From Phoronis ovalis (lineage: Eukaryota > Phoronida > Phoronidae): 14,047 bases of DNA. The notes beneath the pieces were generated by a model that made no database searches, was not told the DNA's origin, and worked only from the letters and a program-made list of their open reading frames with translations. This document shows positions 1 to 10,480 of the stretch, one piece after another (the stretch's first letter is position 1; each line of letters begins with the position of its first letter). The position numbers and the translations under genes were made by a program. The DNA lies in NCBI GenBank assembly GCA_028565635.1, contig JAOXYB010034562.1, forward strand, positions 1 to 14,047, written 5' to 3'.

Positions 1-1087
1 CTGTGCAACCTAATTACAGAGCAACTTGCAGGAATATATGGTGCTCAAGGTAATAGTAATCTGATACAAAGATGAGGAAGAGATGTAGGAAGCAGGTTGG
101 AATTATAGGAATTTCGAATGGAATGTGTGTTAACTAGGTGTATAAAAGACATATGCTCCCCTCTTCTTATCACAGGACACATCGAGATTATTCTGACCAC
201 AAATTTAACTGACATATTATACATGCTGCCAGTTATCCTGCCATTTCAGATATTGGTGTATTTGGTTTTTTAATTTAAAACAATAAATTAATGGGTTCAT
301 CATGTTCCCAATTATGAAAATGCCACTTGATTAGAACAATGTTTTGAAATATTACACAGCAAAGCAACATAAAATATCAATTCACTTTAGTAGCAACCCT
401 TATAATATTCCATTTAAATATTTTCAATGGTTTCCAAAATCTTGTCATGCCATCTGCCATATGTAAAATCTGGAATTGAGTCTGTATTAGAGTTCTTGTG
501 AGAAGTATTTAATACTATAAACAACAAACCAGTGTTTGTAGAAACAGATATGTTAGTGATTAACGGAATTTATTTACTTGAAGAAATAATTTATAATTAA
601 AGGTAGCTAATATTATGCTTGCTTGGATAGATAACTGTTGTCATGTAATTCTGCAGTTTTAATTACTTGAATTAAAGAAGACATCCAAGTTAAACAAGTG
701 TTCTTTTTGATAAAGTTATTGGTATCATTCCCACCTGGTCACGGGTATCATGCTGTTATAGTCCAGCACACATTGCCAATTAAAAGTGGGTAGATAATTA
801 ATATGCAGCCAAAGGTGTTATTGGTTTCTTGAGATGTCTTCCTTAAACGACAACCCCTCCTAGTGCACCTTTTGTTTGGCGTTGTCAAACCTTGGATTAT
901 AAAAGCGTGCTGTTAGGACCTAAAACAGGAATCTGGAAACATTTTCCACCTAAATACTTTCCTACTATAGGTTTGCGAACTATTATATGTGTTGACAAAT
1001 TCATAACTTTATTCATGCACGAATATAACCTTTTCTTTGTTGAATAAGCAATCACACTATCAAACTAGATAGCCTTTTAGCAAAGGC
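1..1087. other. Noncoding AT-rich flank, nothing recognised
   Basis: No open frame of useful length is present on either strand, and I see no RNA gene. The segment is AT-rich with scattered CpG. A TATAAAAG string at 141-148 and another TATAAAAG at 899-906 are not backed by a nearby coding start, so I do not call promoters. It could be intergenic or intronic. Confidence 0.5.
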
Positions 1088-1140
1088 AGGGTTGCTCATA
1101 TTGGCTTTTATGAACGTTAAATGACCTCCAAATTACCTTT

Positions 1141-1285
1141 CAACATCCTTTTTAGAATTTTGACCTTTGACCCCTAAATGACCTTTTGACCCCAAGGTCA
1201 GCAATGGCCTACCCCGGGGATGTCAAACCTCAAATATCATGTTCTTAACTACAACAGACTTCGAGATATGGCTTAGTGAATTTTA
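1141..1285. repeat. Internal repeat copy A of the TGACC element
   Basis: This is the first of two related blocks 262 bases apart. It contains TGACCTTTGACCC at 1161-1173 (half-sites in the DR1 arrangement, second one imperfect), TGACCTTTTGACC from 1179, then AAGGTCA to 1200, and continues through a conserved TTCGAGATAT near 1260. Compared with copy B it has diverged by substitutions and a few indels, suggesting an old duplication within the ancestral element. Confidence 0.75.
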
Positions 1286-1402
1286 GACGATCAATAAATT
1301 AATTGAAAACATGCCAAAAAATTTAAAAAAAACCTTTTAGTACTGAAATATTTCAAAAAGCCATCAAGATTGCTTTGTCGTAACACCATCATTTTTGAAC
1401 AT

Positions 1403-1547
1403 TTTGATCAATTTTAAAAATTTGACCTTTGACCTTCAAATGACCTTTTGACCTAAAGGTCAACAATGGCCTACCCCAGGGATGTCATACATCAAGTATC
1501 AAGTTCCTAGCTGTAACTGTCTTCGAGATATAGCTCGCTGAAAATTG
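1403..1547. repeat. Internal repeat copy B with perfect DR1 and everted half-sites
   Basis: This is the second block. TGACCTTTGACCT at 1423-1435 is, on the minus strand, AGGTCAAAGGTCA, the consensus DR1 of RXR heterodimers and HNF4-type receptors. It is followed by TGACCT, two bases, TGACCT (1441-1454, DR2) and then AGGTCA (1457-1462), giving an everted pair with a 2-base spacer. The binding families are established knowledge; binding here is not shown. Confidence 0.75.
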
Positions 1548-1734
1548 GAAGGAAAAGAAAAAGAAGAAAGAAATCGTACTAAACCAATAGGCTTGCTCCC
1601 TTATAGGAGCAACCCTAATTATAAGAGGAATATATTTTCAGTAGTACGTAAGTATTGTTAAATAACTGTATTCTATTTCAATGAAAAAATACACTCGATT
1701 CCAGATTCCGGGTTTTGCAGACGGCGCTGTTCAT

Positions 1735-1944
1735 CTAACTTGCACAGTGTATGCAATAGATATATCTCTGGCCACAGCAGCAGATTCCGTTTTTTAGCAA
1801 GATTACAAACTGTAATATGAACACTACAGCTCCAGCTAAAAAGCATAATATGGTAGCTACAGAATGCAGTGTTTGTGCATTTGTACATACATGAAAGGAG
1901 CACTCACACAAGGCATGCAATCTGTACCGGATAATATTGATCAC
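1735..1944 (-). CDS. Possible exon with one transmembrane helix and Cys-rich tail (unrecognised)
   Basis: The open frame encodes about 69 residues and no family is recognised. It has a polar, Cys-containing start (roughly residues 1-28), one strongly hydrophobic stretch (about 29-49, with the core CFLAGAVVFILQFVILL), then KNG and a cluster ICCCGQ, ending at a stop at 1735-1737. The first codon is GTG, so it is not a credible gene start. If real, this is a 3'-terminal exon entered through an acceptor such as the CTAG just upstream (minus-strand sense) near 1950. A single small-residue-rich helix followed by cysteines occurs in claudin/PMP22-like and other small membrane proteins, but nothing here is diagnostic. 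A second minus-strand frame is also open across 1673-1903, which weakens the case. It may be chance. Confidence 0.22.
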   Translation of the reverse strand: MINIIRYRLHALCECSFHVCTNAQTLHSVATILCFLAGAVVFILQFVILLKNGICCCGQRYIYCIHCAS

Positions 1945-2760
1945 AGCTGACTAGCAGCTTCAATATAAAACATTAAGAAATAATTACCATCAATTTACTC
2001 ACATTTGGTTACTTCGGTTTAATACTGAACAAATATATAGCAGAATAATACTTTTCAACAAAACCACCATGATCAGACTGTAAGCGTGATTAAACTAAAG
2101 TACCTTTTACATGGGAGTGGTGTGTATAATCTGTTTTTTAAAATTCTGACCAAATTTAGATTGACAGATGTTCTCGCAACAGATAATCACATTAATTATG
2201 CATGTAGTGTGTGAGGGAGGGGTGCCGTGCTGTTTGTTAAAACAACGACAAAATTTACATGGACAGTTGAACTTCCAACCTTGTTATCTAAATGTTAATA
2301 ACAGGAACGACACCTGCCCACTCATATCACTGACACCTTAGCCAATAGTGCCTGCGGAAAATATTTCTTTCCCAGATAAATGCGAATTAAACACCGAGGC
2401 AACTAAGCGTGACGATAGAGAAATTTCAATAACTTGACCATTCCCCCAGCTATTCAGTCAACAATTACATGTTAGGTCAATTTCGGTTTTTATGATAACT
2501 GGTGAAAACCACTATATTTACTTCAATTACATAATTCGCAGAATTAATCCTGCTCTTTTTTCTTTTATTAGAAAAATGAAAACTAAAAAATGGTAATTAT
2601 TAGGTCATGTAAGTTTGAAAAGGTACACAATGAACTGGTTATTAAAAAGATATTAGTATTTATTACAAAGGTGATATTCAGGTTTGTATTAGTATACCGA
2701 GCACCTATCAATACTAACTTCAAAGTACTATTACATCTATTTTAAGTATCAAACACAAAG
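1945..2760. other. Noncoding stretch, nothing recognised
   Basis: No coding frame, RNA gene or clear repeat is seen. CpG is more frequent here than in the block after 3890 (for example between 2210 and 2480), suggesting a different methylation or constraint history. Confidence 0.45.
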
Positions 2761-2787
2761 TGTACATGATGTACATACTGTACATAC
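2761..2787. repeat. Three tandem 9-mers TGTACATNN
   Basis: TGTACAT recurs at exact 9-base steps, beginning at 2761, 2770 and 2779, followed by a GTAAC remnant. TGTACA is self-complementary, so each unit carries a small palindrome. It is a short tandem repeat with no known role here. Confidence 0.7.
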
Positions 2788-2850
2788 GTAACTGTATTGA
2801 ATTTCACATAACGATAACATGTATTTGTAGATTTTTATGTCTCAGACTCA

Positions 2851-2960
2851 GTTTTTTCCCTAAGATGTGTTCACACCCTATTTTTTTTTTCTTAAAATGA
2901 GTTCACACCCTATCTTTTCTTAAAATGTACTCACACCCTATTTTTTCTGTAAAATATGCT
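2851..2960. repeat. TCACACCCTA minisatellite, three units plus a partial
   Basis: Three units of about 28-32 bases (2851-2880, 2881-2912, 2913-2940) each consist of a T-rich run, then CTTAAAATG or CTAAGATG, then TCACACCCTA. A degenerate fourth start (T-run, TGTAAAATATG) follows to about 2960. Length differences lie mostly in the T-run, as expected for slippage. No protein is encoded. Confidence 0.85.
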
Positions 2961-3435
2961 TAAATATGTTTATATAATAATAATCAGTTTTTAATTTTTT
3001 GATGTAAAAATATTTGAATATTAGTATGAACTAAACATCAACAGAAGTATATTTAAAAACATCCGAGTCATTATTCTTTTTATTTTGGGCACATTTCTGT
3101 TTGTGCCAATATTGTCAGTTCTTTACTGATTTTACCCCACTTATACAAAAACACAGCAGATTGATAAATACCTTGTTAGTCGCATGGTATATACATGATC
3201 AGGGTTGCATTTATTTCCCTTCATTCAATATAAAATGTGTGGTATCAAATAAAGTATAGTACCTGAACTGGGACTGGGAACTACTTCTGCTTTGGCGGCA
3301 ATAGGTCAATCAGATTTAAATAGGTCAATCGGCTTCCCAAATCTTAGCGAATTAAGGAATTATGCATACGATAAGATAAAGCATTTTTTGTTTGTCCAAC
3401 ATCTCTAGTGATGTTTTGTTTTTACTGTGCCTTCT
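2961..3435. other. Noncoding stretch with AGGTCAATC repeat pair
   Basis: No coding frame is supported. The only structure is a 12-base direct repeat, AATAGGTCAATC, at 3300-3311 and 3319-3330, 19 bases apart. It contains AGGTCA half-sites like those in the element at 1088-1616 but shares no longer identity with it. Confidence 0.5.
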
Positions 3436-3489
3436 CATGACTGAAGAACAGAGCCTGAAATCCCCTGAAAGCAGGGGGTTGAAGTCATG
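3436..3489. other. Nested stem-loop, 54 nt
   Basis: Outer arms CATGACT (3436-3442) and AGTCATG (3483-3489) enclose a perfect inner hairpin CCCCTG-AAAG-CAGGGG (3462-3477). The stem is unusually GC-rich for this AT-rich region. It might be a structured RNA, part of a repeat, or chance. No internal loop or pairing pattern of a named RNA class is matched. Confidence 0.5.
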
Positions 3490-3889
3490 GGATGGGCTTT
3501 TCCCAAATCGAACAATTCATTTCCGAAACGAATATGCAGCTTTCGTCAATTAACATCAAGCAGAATACAACTGACAAAAAATAGTTGGTTTTCTCAACTT
3601 TCTTCATCTTGGTCTGACAGCTTCGATGTATAACAGTTGCATAGTATATAATTGTGCGAATCTATATAGTTCCATAACTTAGTAGTATTCCTTTGTGAGT
3701 AAACTTCGAGATATTAAGCATTTCTTTGTGAAATTAGTATTTAGTAATTACGTAATTTTTACATCCATGAAAACAAGAAAAACTGATATTACAGTTTAAT
3801 TTGAAGGTGTTTTTTGAATTAAATAAAGGTTCATAAATACATGCTGATCAACTGTAAATCACATTCTATATTGCAAAGGCAACGAAAAT
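3490..3889. other. Noncoding stretch, nothing recognised
   Basis: This part has moderate CpG content (several sites between 3505 and 3550 and around 3625-3760), no coding frame and no RNA gene. It ends where CpG becomes very rare. Confidence 0.45.
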
Positions 3890-6800
3890 AAATAGTTTAT
3901 TCACATAGCATTTTACTGTTTTCATTATATCCCATATTTACCATATAAACTGTTATTTCAAAGACTTATTTTCTTCCCAACACCATAGCAGTTTCAGCTG
4001 GGGCTCACCAAGGGGAACTTGCTTTCAATAAGAAATGTGCATACAGTACTTTCATTGTTTTGTTTGCATTAAACAAAGTTGCACATTTAACATAACTTCT
4101 AACATATTTAACCTTGTAATTAATCCTTGGCCATGGTAGTTGTTATCCTTACAATTTAAATTGAACAAGATCAACATCTTTATACAAAGAAGTCAATGAA
4201 CCATGAAGATGTTAGACACATTATAACTGTGGCATAAATAAATATAGTCAAATTACTTTTATACAGCAAACAAATTTAAGTTCAGCTGCTTAAGCATTTG
4301 CTATTAATTTATTAAAATTCCATAAAAATTAGAAGTCAGTGGCTTGTCACAGTGTCTTGTGGTTATAACACAAAACAACTAGTCTTTAAAGTTTAAATTT
4401 TAAGTTTCCCAACAGGAAATTTAATATTTTTGAGTAGCATATAATGCTAGCATTGATTTTAATATTTTACTCTGCTATTGTATGCAGGGTATCAAGTGTG
4501 TGTAAAATTGTATTATTACATCAACTAGCTAGTAGTAATATTTACATAGTCCAGTCCCCAATCAAATCAATAGAATTTATCCAGACATGAATGAGCTGTT
4601 CTCTTTAAAATACACACTCCACAATTCAATTCTTTCTTTCTTTCATTTTTTCAATATACATGGCAGTTCAAAATTTACAAACTACTCATCTATATTTTGT
4701 GTTACATAATAAACAAATAATAAGCTACTGCAATATAATTTAAGGTTTAATTACTATCAGGATATAATAGTATGGTCATTAATTAATTTTAAAATTAACT
4801 GACAGCAATTAAAAGAAAAGTGCATCGTTTTCCTTCTTAAACATGATACAAAACAAAGCCTGATCCAGGATTTTGGATCATGGAAGGCTGTTCATACTGT
4901 TTTCAATTTTTAGTTGATTGGGGACGGCTTTTGACTTCATGTTGATTCTGCTTCAGAATGTTTTGGAAATGAAAAGGCGGTCTTCTAATTACCCACTAAA
5001 TCAGGTATGTATGAGAAACCCTTATGACAGCCCTGAATTCGGATGCAGAATACTATAAAATTTCAGTAACATATTTGTTTAATTTTGATATTTTGTCATG
5101 AGGAAGTGGAACAACTAGCTCAGATTTATTTATTATTAATGTAAGATAATAATATCAGCTTACATGTAACATTCAACTGAAATAATTTTCTGCCTTGGAT
5201 ACAAATGCAGACATATAATAGGATTCTCATGAGACATGATTAGCATGAAATTTTAATGGTTAAATTTTTACTTGCTACAGGTTCTCAATTTCATACAGTC
5301 AAAAAGGGATATCTGAATTAATGAAAGTGCATTTTTTTTAAAAAGCTACCTGAGTCAATAGGTATGAATTTAATCTGTTACAGTACCAGAGAAAGAGCAC
5401 GAGACCGCAAATTATACAGCTGACCCTTACAAAGCCTCACACTTTCTATAGCTATATATCACATGCATCTGGTATATTACACATACAATGCAAGACATTT
5501 TATAGATTCCTAACAAACCAGGCAAAATATGACTAGCAACACTTTACTTTGCAAGGACTTATACAACAGCCATCAATCTTACCAAAGCAAAACAACTGAT
5601 TAAAGTTTCATATCATAGCAAAAAAAATCAGGTGCACATACAAATAAATTTAGTTAAATAATCATACCTCCACCTTTCCAAAATGCACATTGGCTGATGT
5701 TATAAATAAAGTTAATCAGATGGATACATAACAAATTTTAATCAGAGCATTAAATTAGAAAAAAATGACAGGAATGTATTGACATTTGTTCTGCAATTCA
5801 CTAAGAGAGACATTCAATTTCCACAGTTTCAACAAATATTTGTAATTTAAACTTTATCTAAATTGTAGGAACAAATCTGTAAACGACATATCATACAACT
5901 TAATATGTTTTATCTATATATAGTATTATTGATTTTGAATAATAAAGAGAAGATAGATAATCAACTAATATATTTAAGTCAATGTATAGGATCAGACCTA
6001 GTAGCTAATTGAACCAAGGTATTGTCCTTTTATTGAATTGACATCATGTATAAAGTACATTTCATACACAGGGAATAGCATATTAGTATACACTGTGTGG
6101 CATAGCGAATATAAACAAATGGATCCAACCGTTAACACTATTTTATGAATGATCAAATGCACAACTGTCTGCACACTCCCCACGATTCACTCATAAATGT
6201 AAAATGATTGGGTTCATTTTTATACATCAGCTAAACATGACTATGAAGTATTCTGAATAGCTGCACTCCCTAGTACAGATTTTCATAGTTTCAATCCACA
6301 TATTTAGAATTTTTCATCATTCTGGTTTTAAGCTGGAGTGATACCCTGGTTCAAGGGTTTGAAAGTGCAGAGGCACAAACCTACACAATTTAAGACCAGA
6401 CATCACGACACCCGTAATATATATTGCTTTTTCCATCCACACAACCAGGAAAAATTGATGAATAAAAATACAACACTCAATTGACTTTGAAATTTGAAAA
6501 CATTACTGCCTTATCAACCCAGGTATATTATACAGAGTACTTTTTATGAATACCCACAGTCATCCAATTATTTCAATTCATTCAGAGTAACAATATTAAT
6601 AGACAGATGGTTAACCATTAGCAGTATCTGCTACTTGTATTTTTCCATACTATAAAATGAAACAAGAATCTGGATAAAATTGCTTACTGCAAGCCATCAT
6701 AAATACACATTGCATTTTTTCTGTCATGCTGCAAAAACCTATTAGAATGATAAAATTACAAAATGGTTCACTCCTTAATTCACTACTGTAACCACCTATG

Positions 6801-7073
6801 CAACTAATACAGGATCCCTTAACATTACATTGTTTTAACAGAATGATCTTATCATGAAGAGAAATAAAGCTTATTAAGAAAATAGTTCACCGACAGTATG
6901 ACTTCCAAACTTGCCAATTTTAAAAGCTAATCTTTCCTATTTTGGAATATATCTGATTTGCTAAAAAAAAATAGTTCCGAAACATATTTCAGAACAGAAA
7001 ATGAGGAGATTATCTGTGATCTCAGACCTGTTGGTACATTCACAGGAACAGACAACTGCCTTGAGCTTAGTAT

Positions 7074-7185
7074 AGGGGTTTAATGAATAGATAATGACTT
7101 TTAATTGCCATTTATATATAAAGGGTCATTAAATAAAAATGATATCATCCAACATGAAAAGGAACGGATGTATAATTAAACCCCT
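7074..7185. repeat. Possible 112-bp MITE remnant with 11-bp inverted ends
   Basis: AGGGGTTTAAT at 7074-7084 is matched by its exact reverse complement ATTAAACCCCT at 7175-7185. The interior is AT-rich and noncoding. No target-site duplication is obvious. Size and ends fit a miniature inverted-repeat element, but chance cannot be excluded for one pair in an AT-rich background. Confidence 0.4.
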
Positions 7186-7603
7186 GATTCCATGTTCATT
7201 TGTTGAGAAATTTAAATTGAATGCTTGAAGTCTTGATAAAATGTCTTTGAGGGAAATGGTACTGGAATGTCTGTATTTAAGGTCAATATCCTCCTCATAT
7301 TATATCTTAGCAAATAGCTAGTTTTATCTCAGCTTTTCAAAATCAGCAGGCCATCAAATATTTCAAAATCCCTCACTACAATTTTTCTAGTTTATTCTTG
7401 CAAATACATACATTTGCTTCTCGAAAAAGGATAAATTTGTTCTTGTAAACAGAATATCAGCTTTTATTCATCTGTACGAAAGATAGAGGCCATGGAATGT
7501 ATTTAGAATTTGCATACAAATATCAGGCATCTTCTTATTCAACAAATACAAACTTCAAAAAACAGAGGCACACATCAAGAAACTATTAAATGGTGAATTT
7601 AGC

Positions 7604-7648
7604 TGCTGGTGCATCAGCAACTGCTAACAAAGTGAACAGCTGTTAGCA
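7604..7648. other. Two adjacent small hairpins
   Basis: 7604-7619 is a near-perfect 16-base palindrome (TGCTGGTG/CATCAGCA, one mismatch). Three bases later TGCTAACA (7622-7629) pairs perfectly with TGTTAGCA (7641-7648) across an 11-base loop. Structure only; no function is assigned. Confidence 0.5.
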
Positions 7649-10480
7649 AATAACTTTCAAATTACTGGTTATGAAATGCTATATCCTACCTATAATCAAT
7701 AACAGGGAACCAATCAGTTGCACCGGTAACCTCCTATAAAATATCCCTGAGTGCACAATGTATATTATTGAATATTAATTACATTGTCCATCATTAAGAC
7801 TAAAAACTGTATTTCATTAGATAATATATTCAAGTTTAGTAAGTTTTACCTCTTTTTGATGTTACCTTTAATTTTTGTACATTTACTTAGTGTGAAGGTA
7901 AGGAATGTAAACTTACAAGCTACTTAGACCTATGATTGAATACAAAACGGTACCCCACACCAAGTGTCGTACATTTGTCAGATTAATGTTCACAATGTGC
8001 TAAGGTAACCACATCTTCTGTGCAGAAGTCTCTTACAAAATTACTTTCCTTATAGTGGGATTTTTTTCAGAAATAATTTTTTTTAATGTGTTTACTAGCA
8101 TATAATATACAATACTTTGAGCTAAAGTTACTACCAAGTCAAAATGATTTTCATCTTTTATATGTCTAATAGATACGGCAGCACAACAATACGAAATGTG
8201 CGAGTATTGTTTCTACTTATGCCTGATAAAAATTAAGCAATGTTTTTGAAAAACAATTTTTGTTGATAGCCTTTTTATCAAACAGGTGTAGTCAGATAAC
8301 ACTTGGTAACTATAAACATATCACCATCTGCTCAAAAAGCCAGTCAATGAATTTTAAATATGTACAAACCATTATTATAAACAGATACAGATTACCTATA
8401 TACAAGTACAGAGTGCACACAATAGCCATGCTTGGTTGGTGACCATAAAATAATGGTCTTGAAATTAAATTTGGACCAGCATTATAAAACTCAAACTAAT
8501 TTAAAAACTTGATATGGCAATGCTGTCTATAGGAGCAAAGCATATGCAATATTTTCGTATTCAATGGTTTTAAAAATTGGTTTCACATTCCTAAAGTTTC
8601 CTATGGGCCAGGGGGGATAAGAGATGTGTTTAGAAGATGAACTGAAATCAACTAGGTTGAAAAATCACTATCAAACCAGTTGAGTTCCGTTGTCTAAAAA
8701 ACTTCTGAGAACACCTATTTTGGAAGAATATCTGGGAATGGTCACTGTTAATCGAAACGGACTATACATGGGTGTTGGATATTATAATAATGTCACCATT
8801 TTGAAAAATAGTTACATCCTGTGAAAGATTCTCTGATTTATTGATCAATATACACTAGTAAAATAGCTCAAGTAAATATACTACTTATATATTGTTTACT
8901 GAAAAGCTCAAGTGCCCATGTAAATCAAGAACAGGAATGGAAATTAATACACAGAACAGTGTATACATAATTACAATTATCAAAGCTGATAAAAAATATT
9001 CCATAATCCCATTTTAGAAAATTATAAAAAACCTTATAATATTATGGTACACATTTCAAAAAGTAAATAATTCATTACACTTATATAAAAGTTATACTAA
9101 TATGTTTTTCCACTTACAATGCAATATAAAACCAGTTCACTTCATCACCAGACAATCAATCATATATTTATACCAATATGAAATTCATCATTTTATATCT
9201 AATAAGAAGAGAGGTATCTCAAGTGTCCATTCGTCCAGTAACACCATGCCAAGACTCCTTTCTTGAGATTCTAGTTTTTTACCACACCATGCTACAACTG
9301 TCTCTCATTTTAAAATGATTACAGTCTGTCATTCAGACCGTAATTTAATAATTATGGAAACGCTTTAGTGTTTTTGACTAGTAGTGTGATAACAATTAAA
9401 AGTGTGAGGGTACAAGGAATCTATTTCAAAAATTATATTTCTCCAAAATATTATTCCTATCACTGTAAATATCAAAATAATTAATTTGTTAATGATTATA
9501 ATTGTGCTAAATATTTTGTTTCCAATGATATGTTAATGAAAAAACCAATCTAACAGCAGCCAATTTACTATTCAAGCTTTGATATGGGAAGAGGTGAATA
9601 ATCCAGTGTACTCTGCAAAACTTTATATACTCCTTTGAAGGGAAGCCATGATCAAGTTAGTATTTAGACAAATTACACATATCAGAGAGTTTACTTGACA
9701 TCAAGGTTTATGAATTCTGACTTAAAATAGAATATTGGCAACAAATTATTTTATGCTTTACAATCATTACAAAACTACCTGCTTTGTACACAGTTTCTAA
9801 TGTCCAACTTATACAATTCAACAATATTTTGGGTACATTTTTGTATATAAATTTGAAATAACTGTATTTCCTTATGATGAATATTAAGTACAAACATATT
9901 TTAAGGAAAAAAATAAAAGTGTGCAACCTAGGGCTATCACAAAGAACTATTTATAGAACTGCATAGTATGGATCATTAAACAAATCATTTCAAATTATGT
10001 CTCACTAAACAAATGAATTTATCAGCTGAAACAATTGGTTACTTGCACCACAAATGTTTTTTTTTCTGATTTGAAGGAAGCTTCATAATTCGATTGATAA
10101 CAGCTTCACTCATTTAAATATATGTACCACTACAACCAGCATGATTAGGTAGGTCAAGTACATGTATGTGATAGAGGGGATTTGAAAAATGCATAAATTT
10201 AATACTAAACATTTTTTGTCATCCTGAACAATATAGACTCATTGATTTCCGGAGTATCACCTGTATATCCTCTAGAGAGCAAATGCTGTTTGAATTTTAA
10301 CAGTCTTCCACATATTATATATACAAATAACCACCCCTAGTTTGAATTTTGAGATTTTTATCACTAATTTTTTGCAACCTCTTCTCATGATATTAAACAT
10401 AACCTTAAAATCTGAATTCATGTCACTATAAGTTAGCTTTACTGACCCCTACATTCTATTGTTTCACAAGCATATTAATT

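Larger units (their letters stand above)
1088..1616. repeat. Interspersed repeat with 10-bp TIRs and AGGTCA-rich internal duplication
   Basis: The segment begins with AGGGTTGCTC (1088-1097) and ends with its exact reverse complement GAGCAACCCT (1607-1616). Inside are two related blocks, about 1141-1285 and 1403-1547, offset by 262 bases. Each carries TGACCTTTGACC, TGACCTTTTGACC, AAGGTCA, AATGGCCTACCCC, GGGATGTCA and TTCGAGATAT in the same order. The 3' end has a small hairpin, TTGCTCC/GGAGCAA around 1593-1612, after a purine-rich stretch. No protein is encoded, so I infer a non-autonomous mobile element or a remnant of one. No target-site duplication is evident. The hairpin followed by CTAA loosely resembles a Helitron 3' end, but the spacing is wrong and the matching ends fit a TIR element better. 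Its presence as a repeat elsewhere in the genome cannot be tested here. Confidence 0.7.
3890..10480. other. 6.6-kb CpG-depleted AT-rich block, no credible coding sequence
   Basis: By eye there are only about 30-35 CpG dinucleotides in 6.6 kb. About 900 bases after 3885 contain none, whereas the 3.9 kb to the left holds roughly 55. Open frames such as 5998-6183, 8260-8442 and 9708-9926 are short and low in complexity, and they lack plausible splice context. AATAAA-like and ATTTA strings occur on both strands, as AT content predicts. The likely nature is intron, very long 3' UTR or methylated intergenic DNA belonging to the minus-strand gene starting at 13682. In many invertebrates germline gene-body methylation erodes CpG in transcribed DNA, so depletion points towards transcription but does not prove it. 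Confidence 0.5.

Noticed and set aside
141-148. TATA box (TATAAAAG)
   Set aside because: No coding start or other promoter motif follows on the plus strand; frequent by chance in AT-rich DNA.
1585-1618. Helitron 3' terminus (hairpin then CTAA)
   Set aside because: The hairpin is only a base or so from the CTAA rather than about ten, and the exact 10-bp terminal inverted repeats favour another element type.
1673-1903. 76-codon minus-strand frame overlapping the transmembrane candidate
   Set aside because: At most one of the two frames can be the natural one. This one lacks a coherent hydrophobic segment; only its tail (KLDEQRRLQNPESG) looks coding-like.
3436-3489. SECIS element for selenocysteine insertion
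   Set aside because: The ATGA is consumed in the outer stem and no AA-loop/GA core sits at the required spacing; no selenoprotein gene is seen.
5998-6183. 61-codon minus-strand open frame
   Set aside because: AT-rich and low in complexity, with no splice context, no family resemblance and CpG-poor surroundings. Its length is expected by chance.
8260-8442. 60-codon plus-strand open frame
   Set aside because: Composition follows the AT background (Ile, Tyr, Lys, Asn); there is no start context or motif.
9708-9926. 72-codon minus-strand open frame with hydrophobic start
   Set aside because: The Phe/Ile/Lys/Tyr-rich sequence is what AT-rich DNA encodes at random; no support from neighbours.
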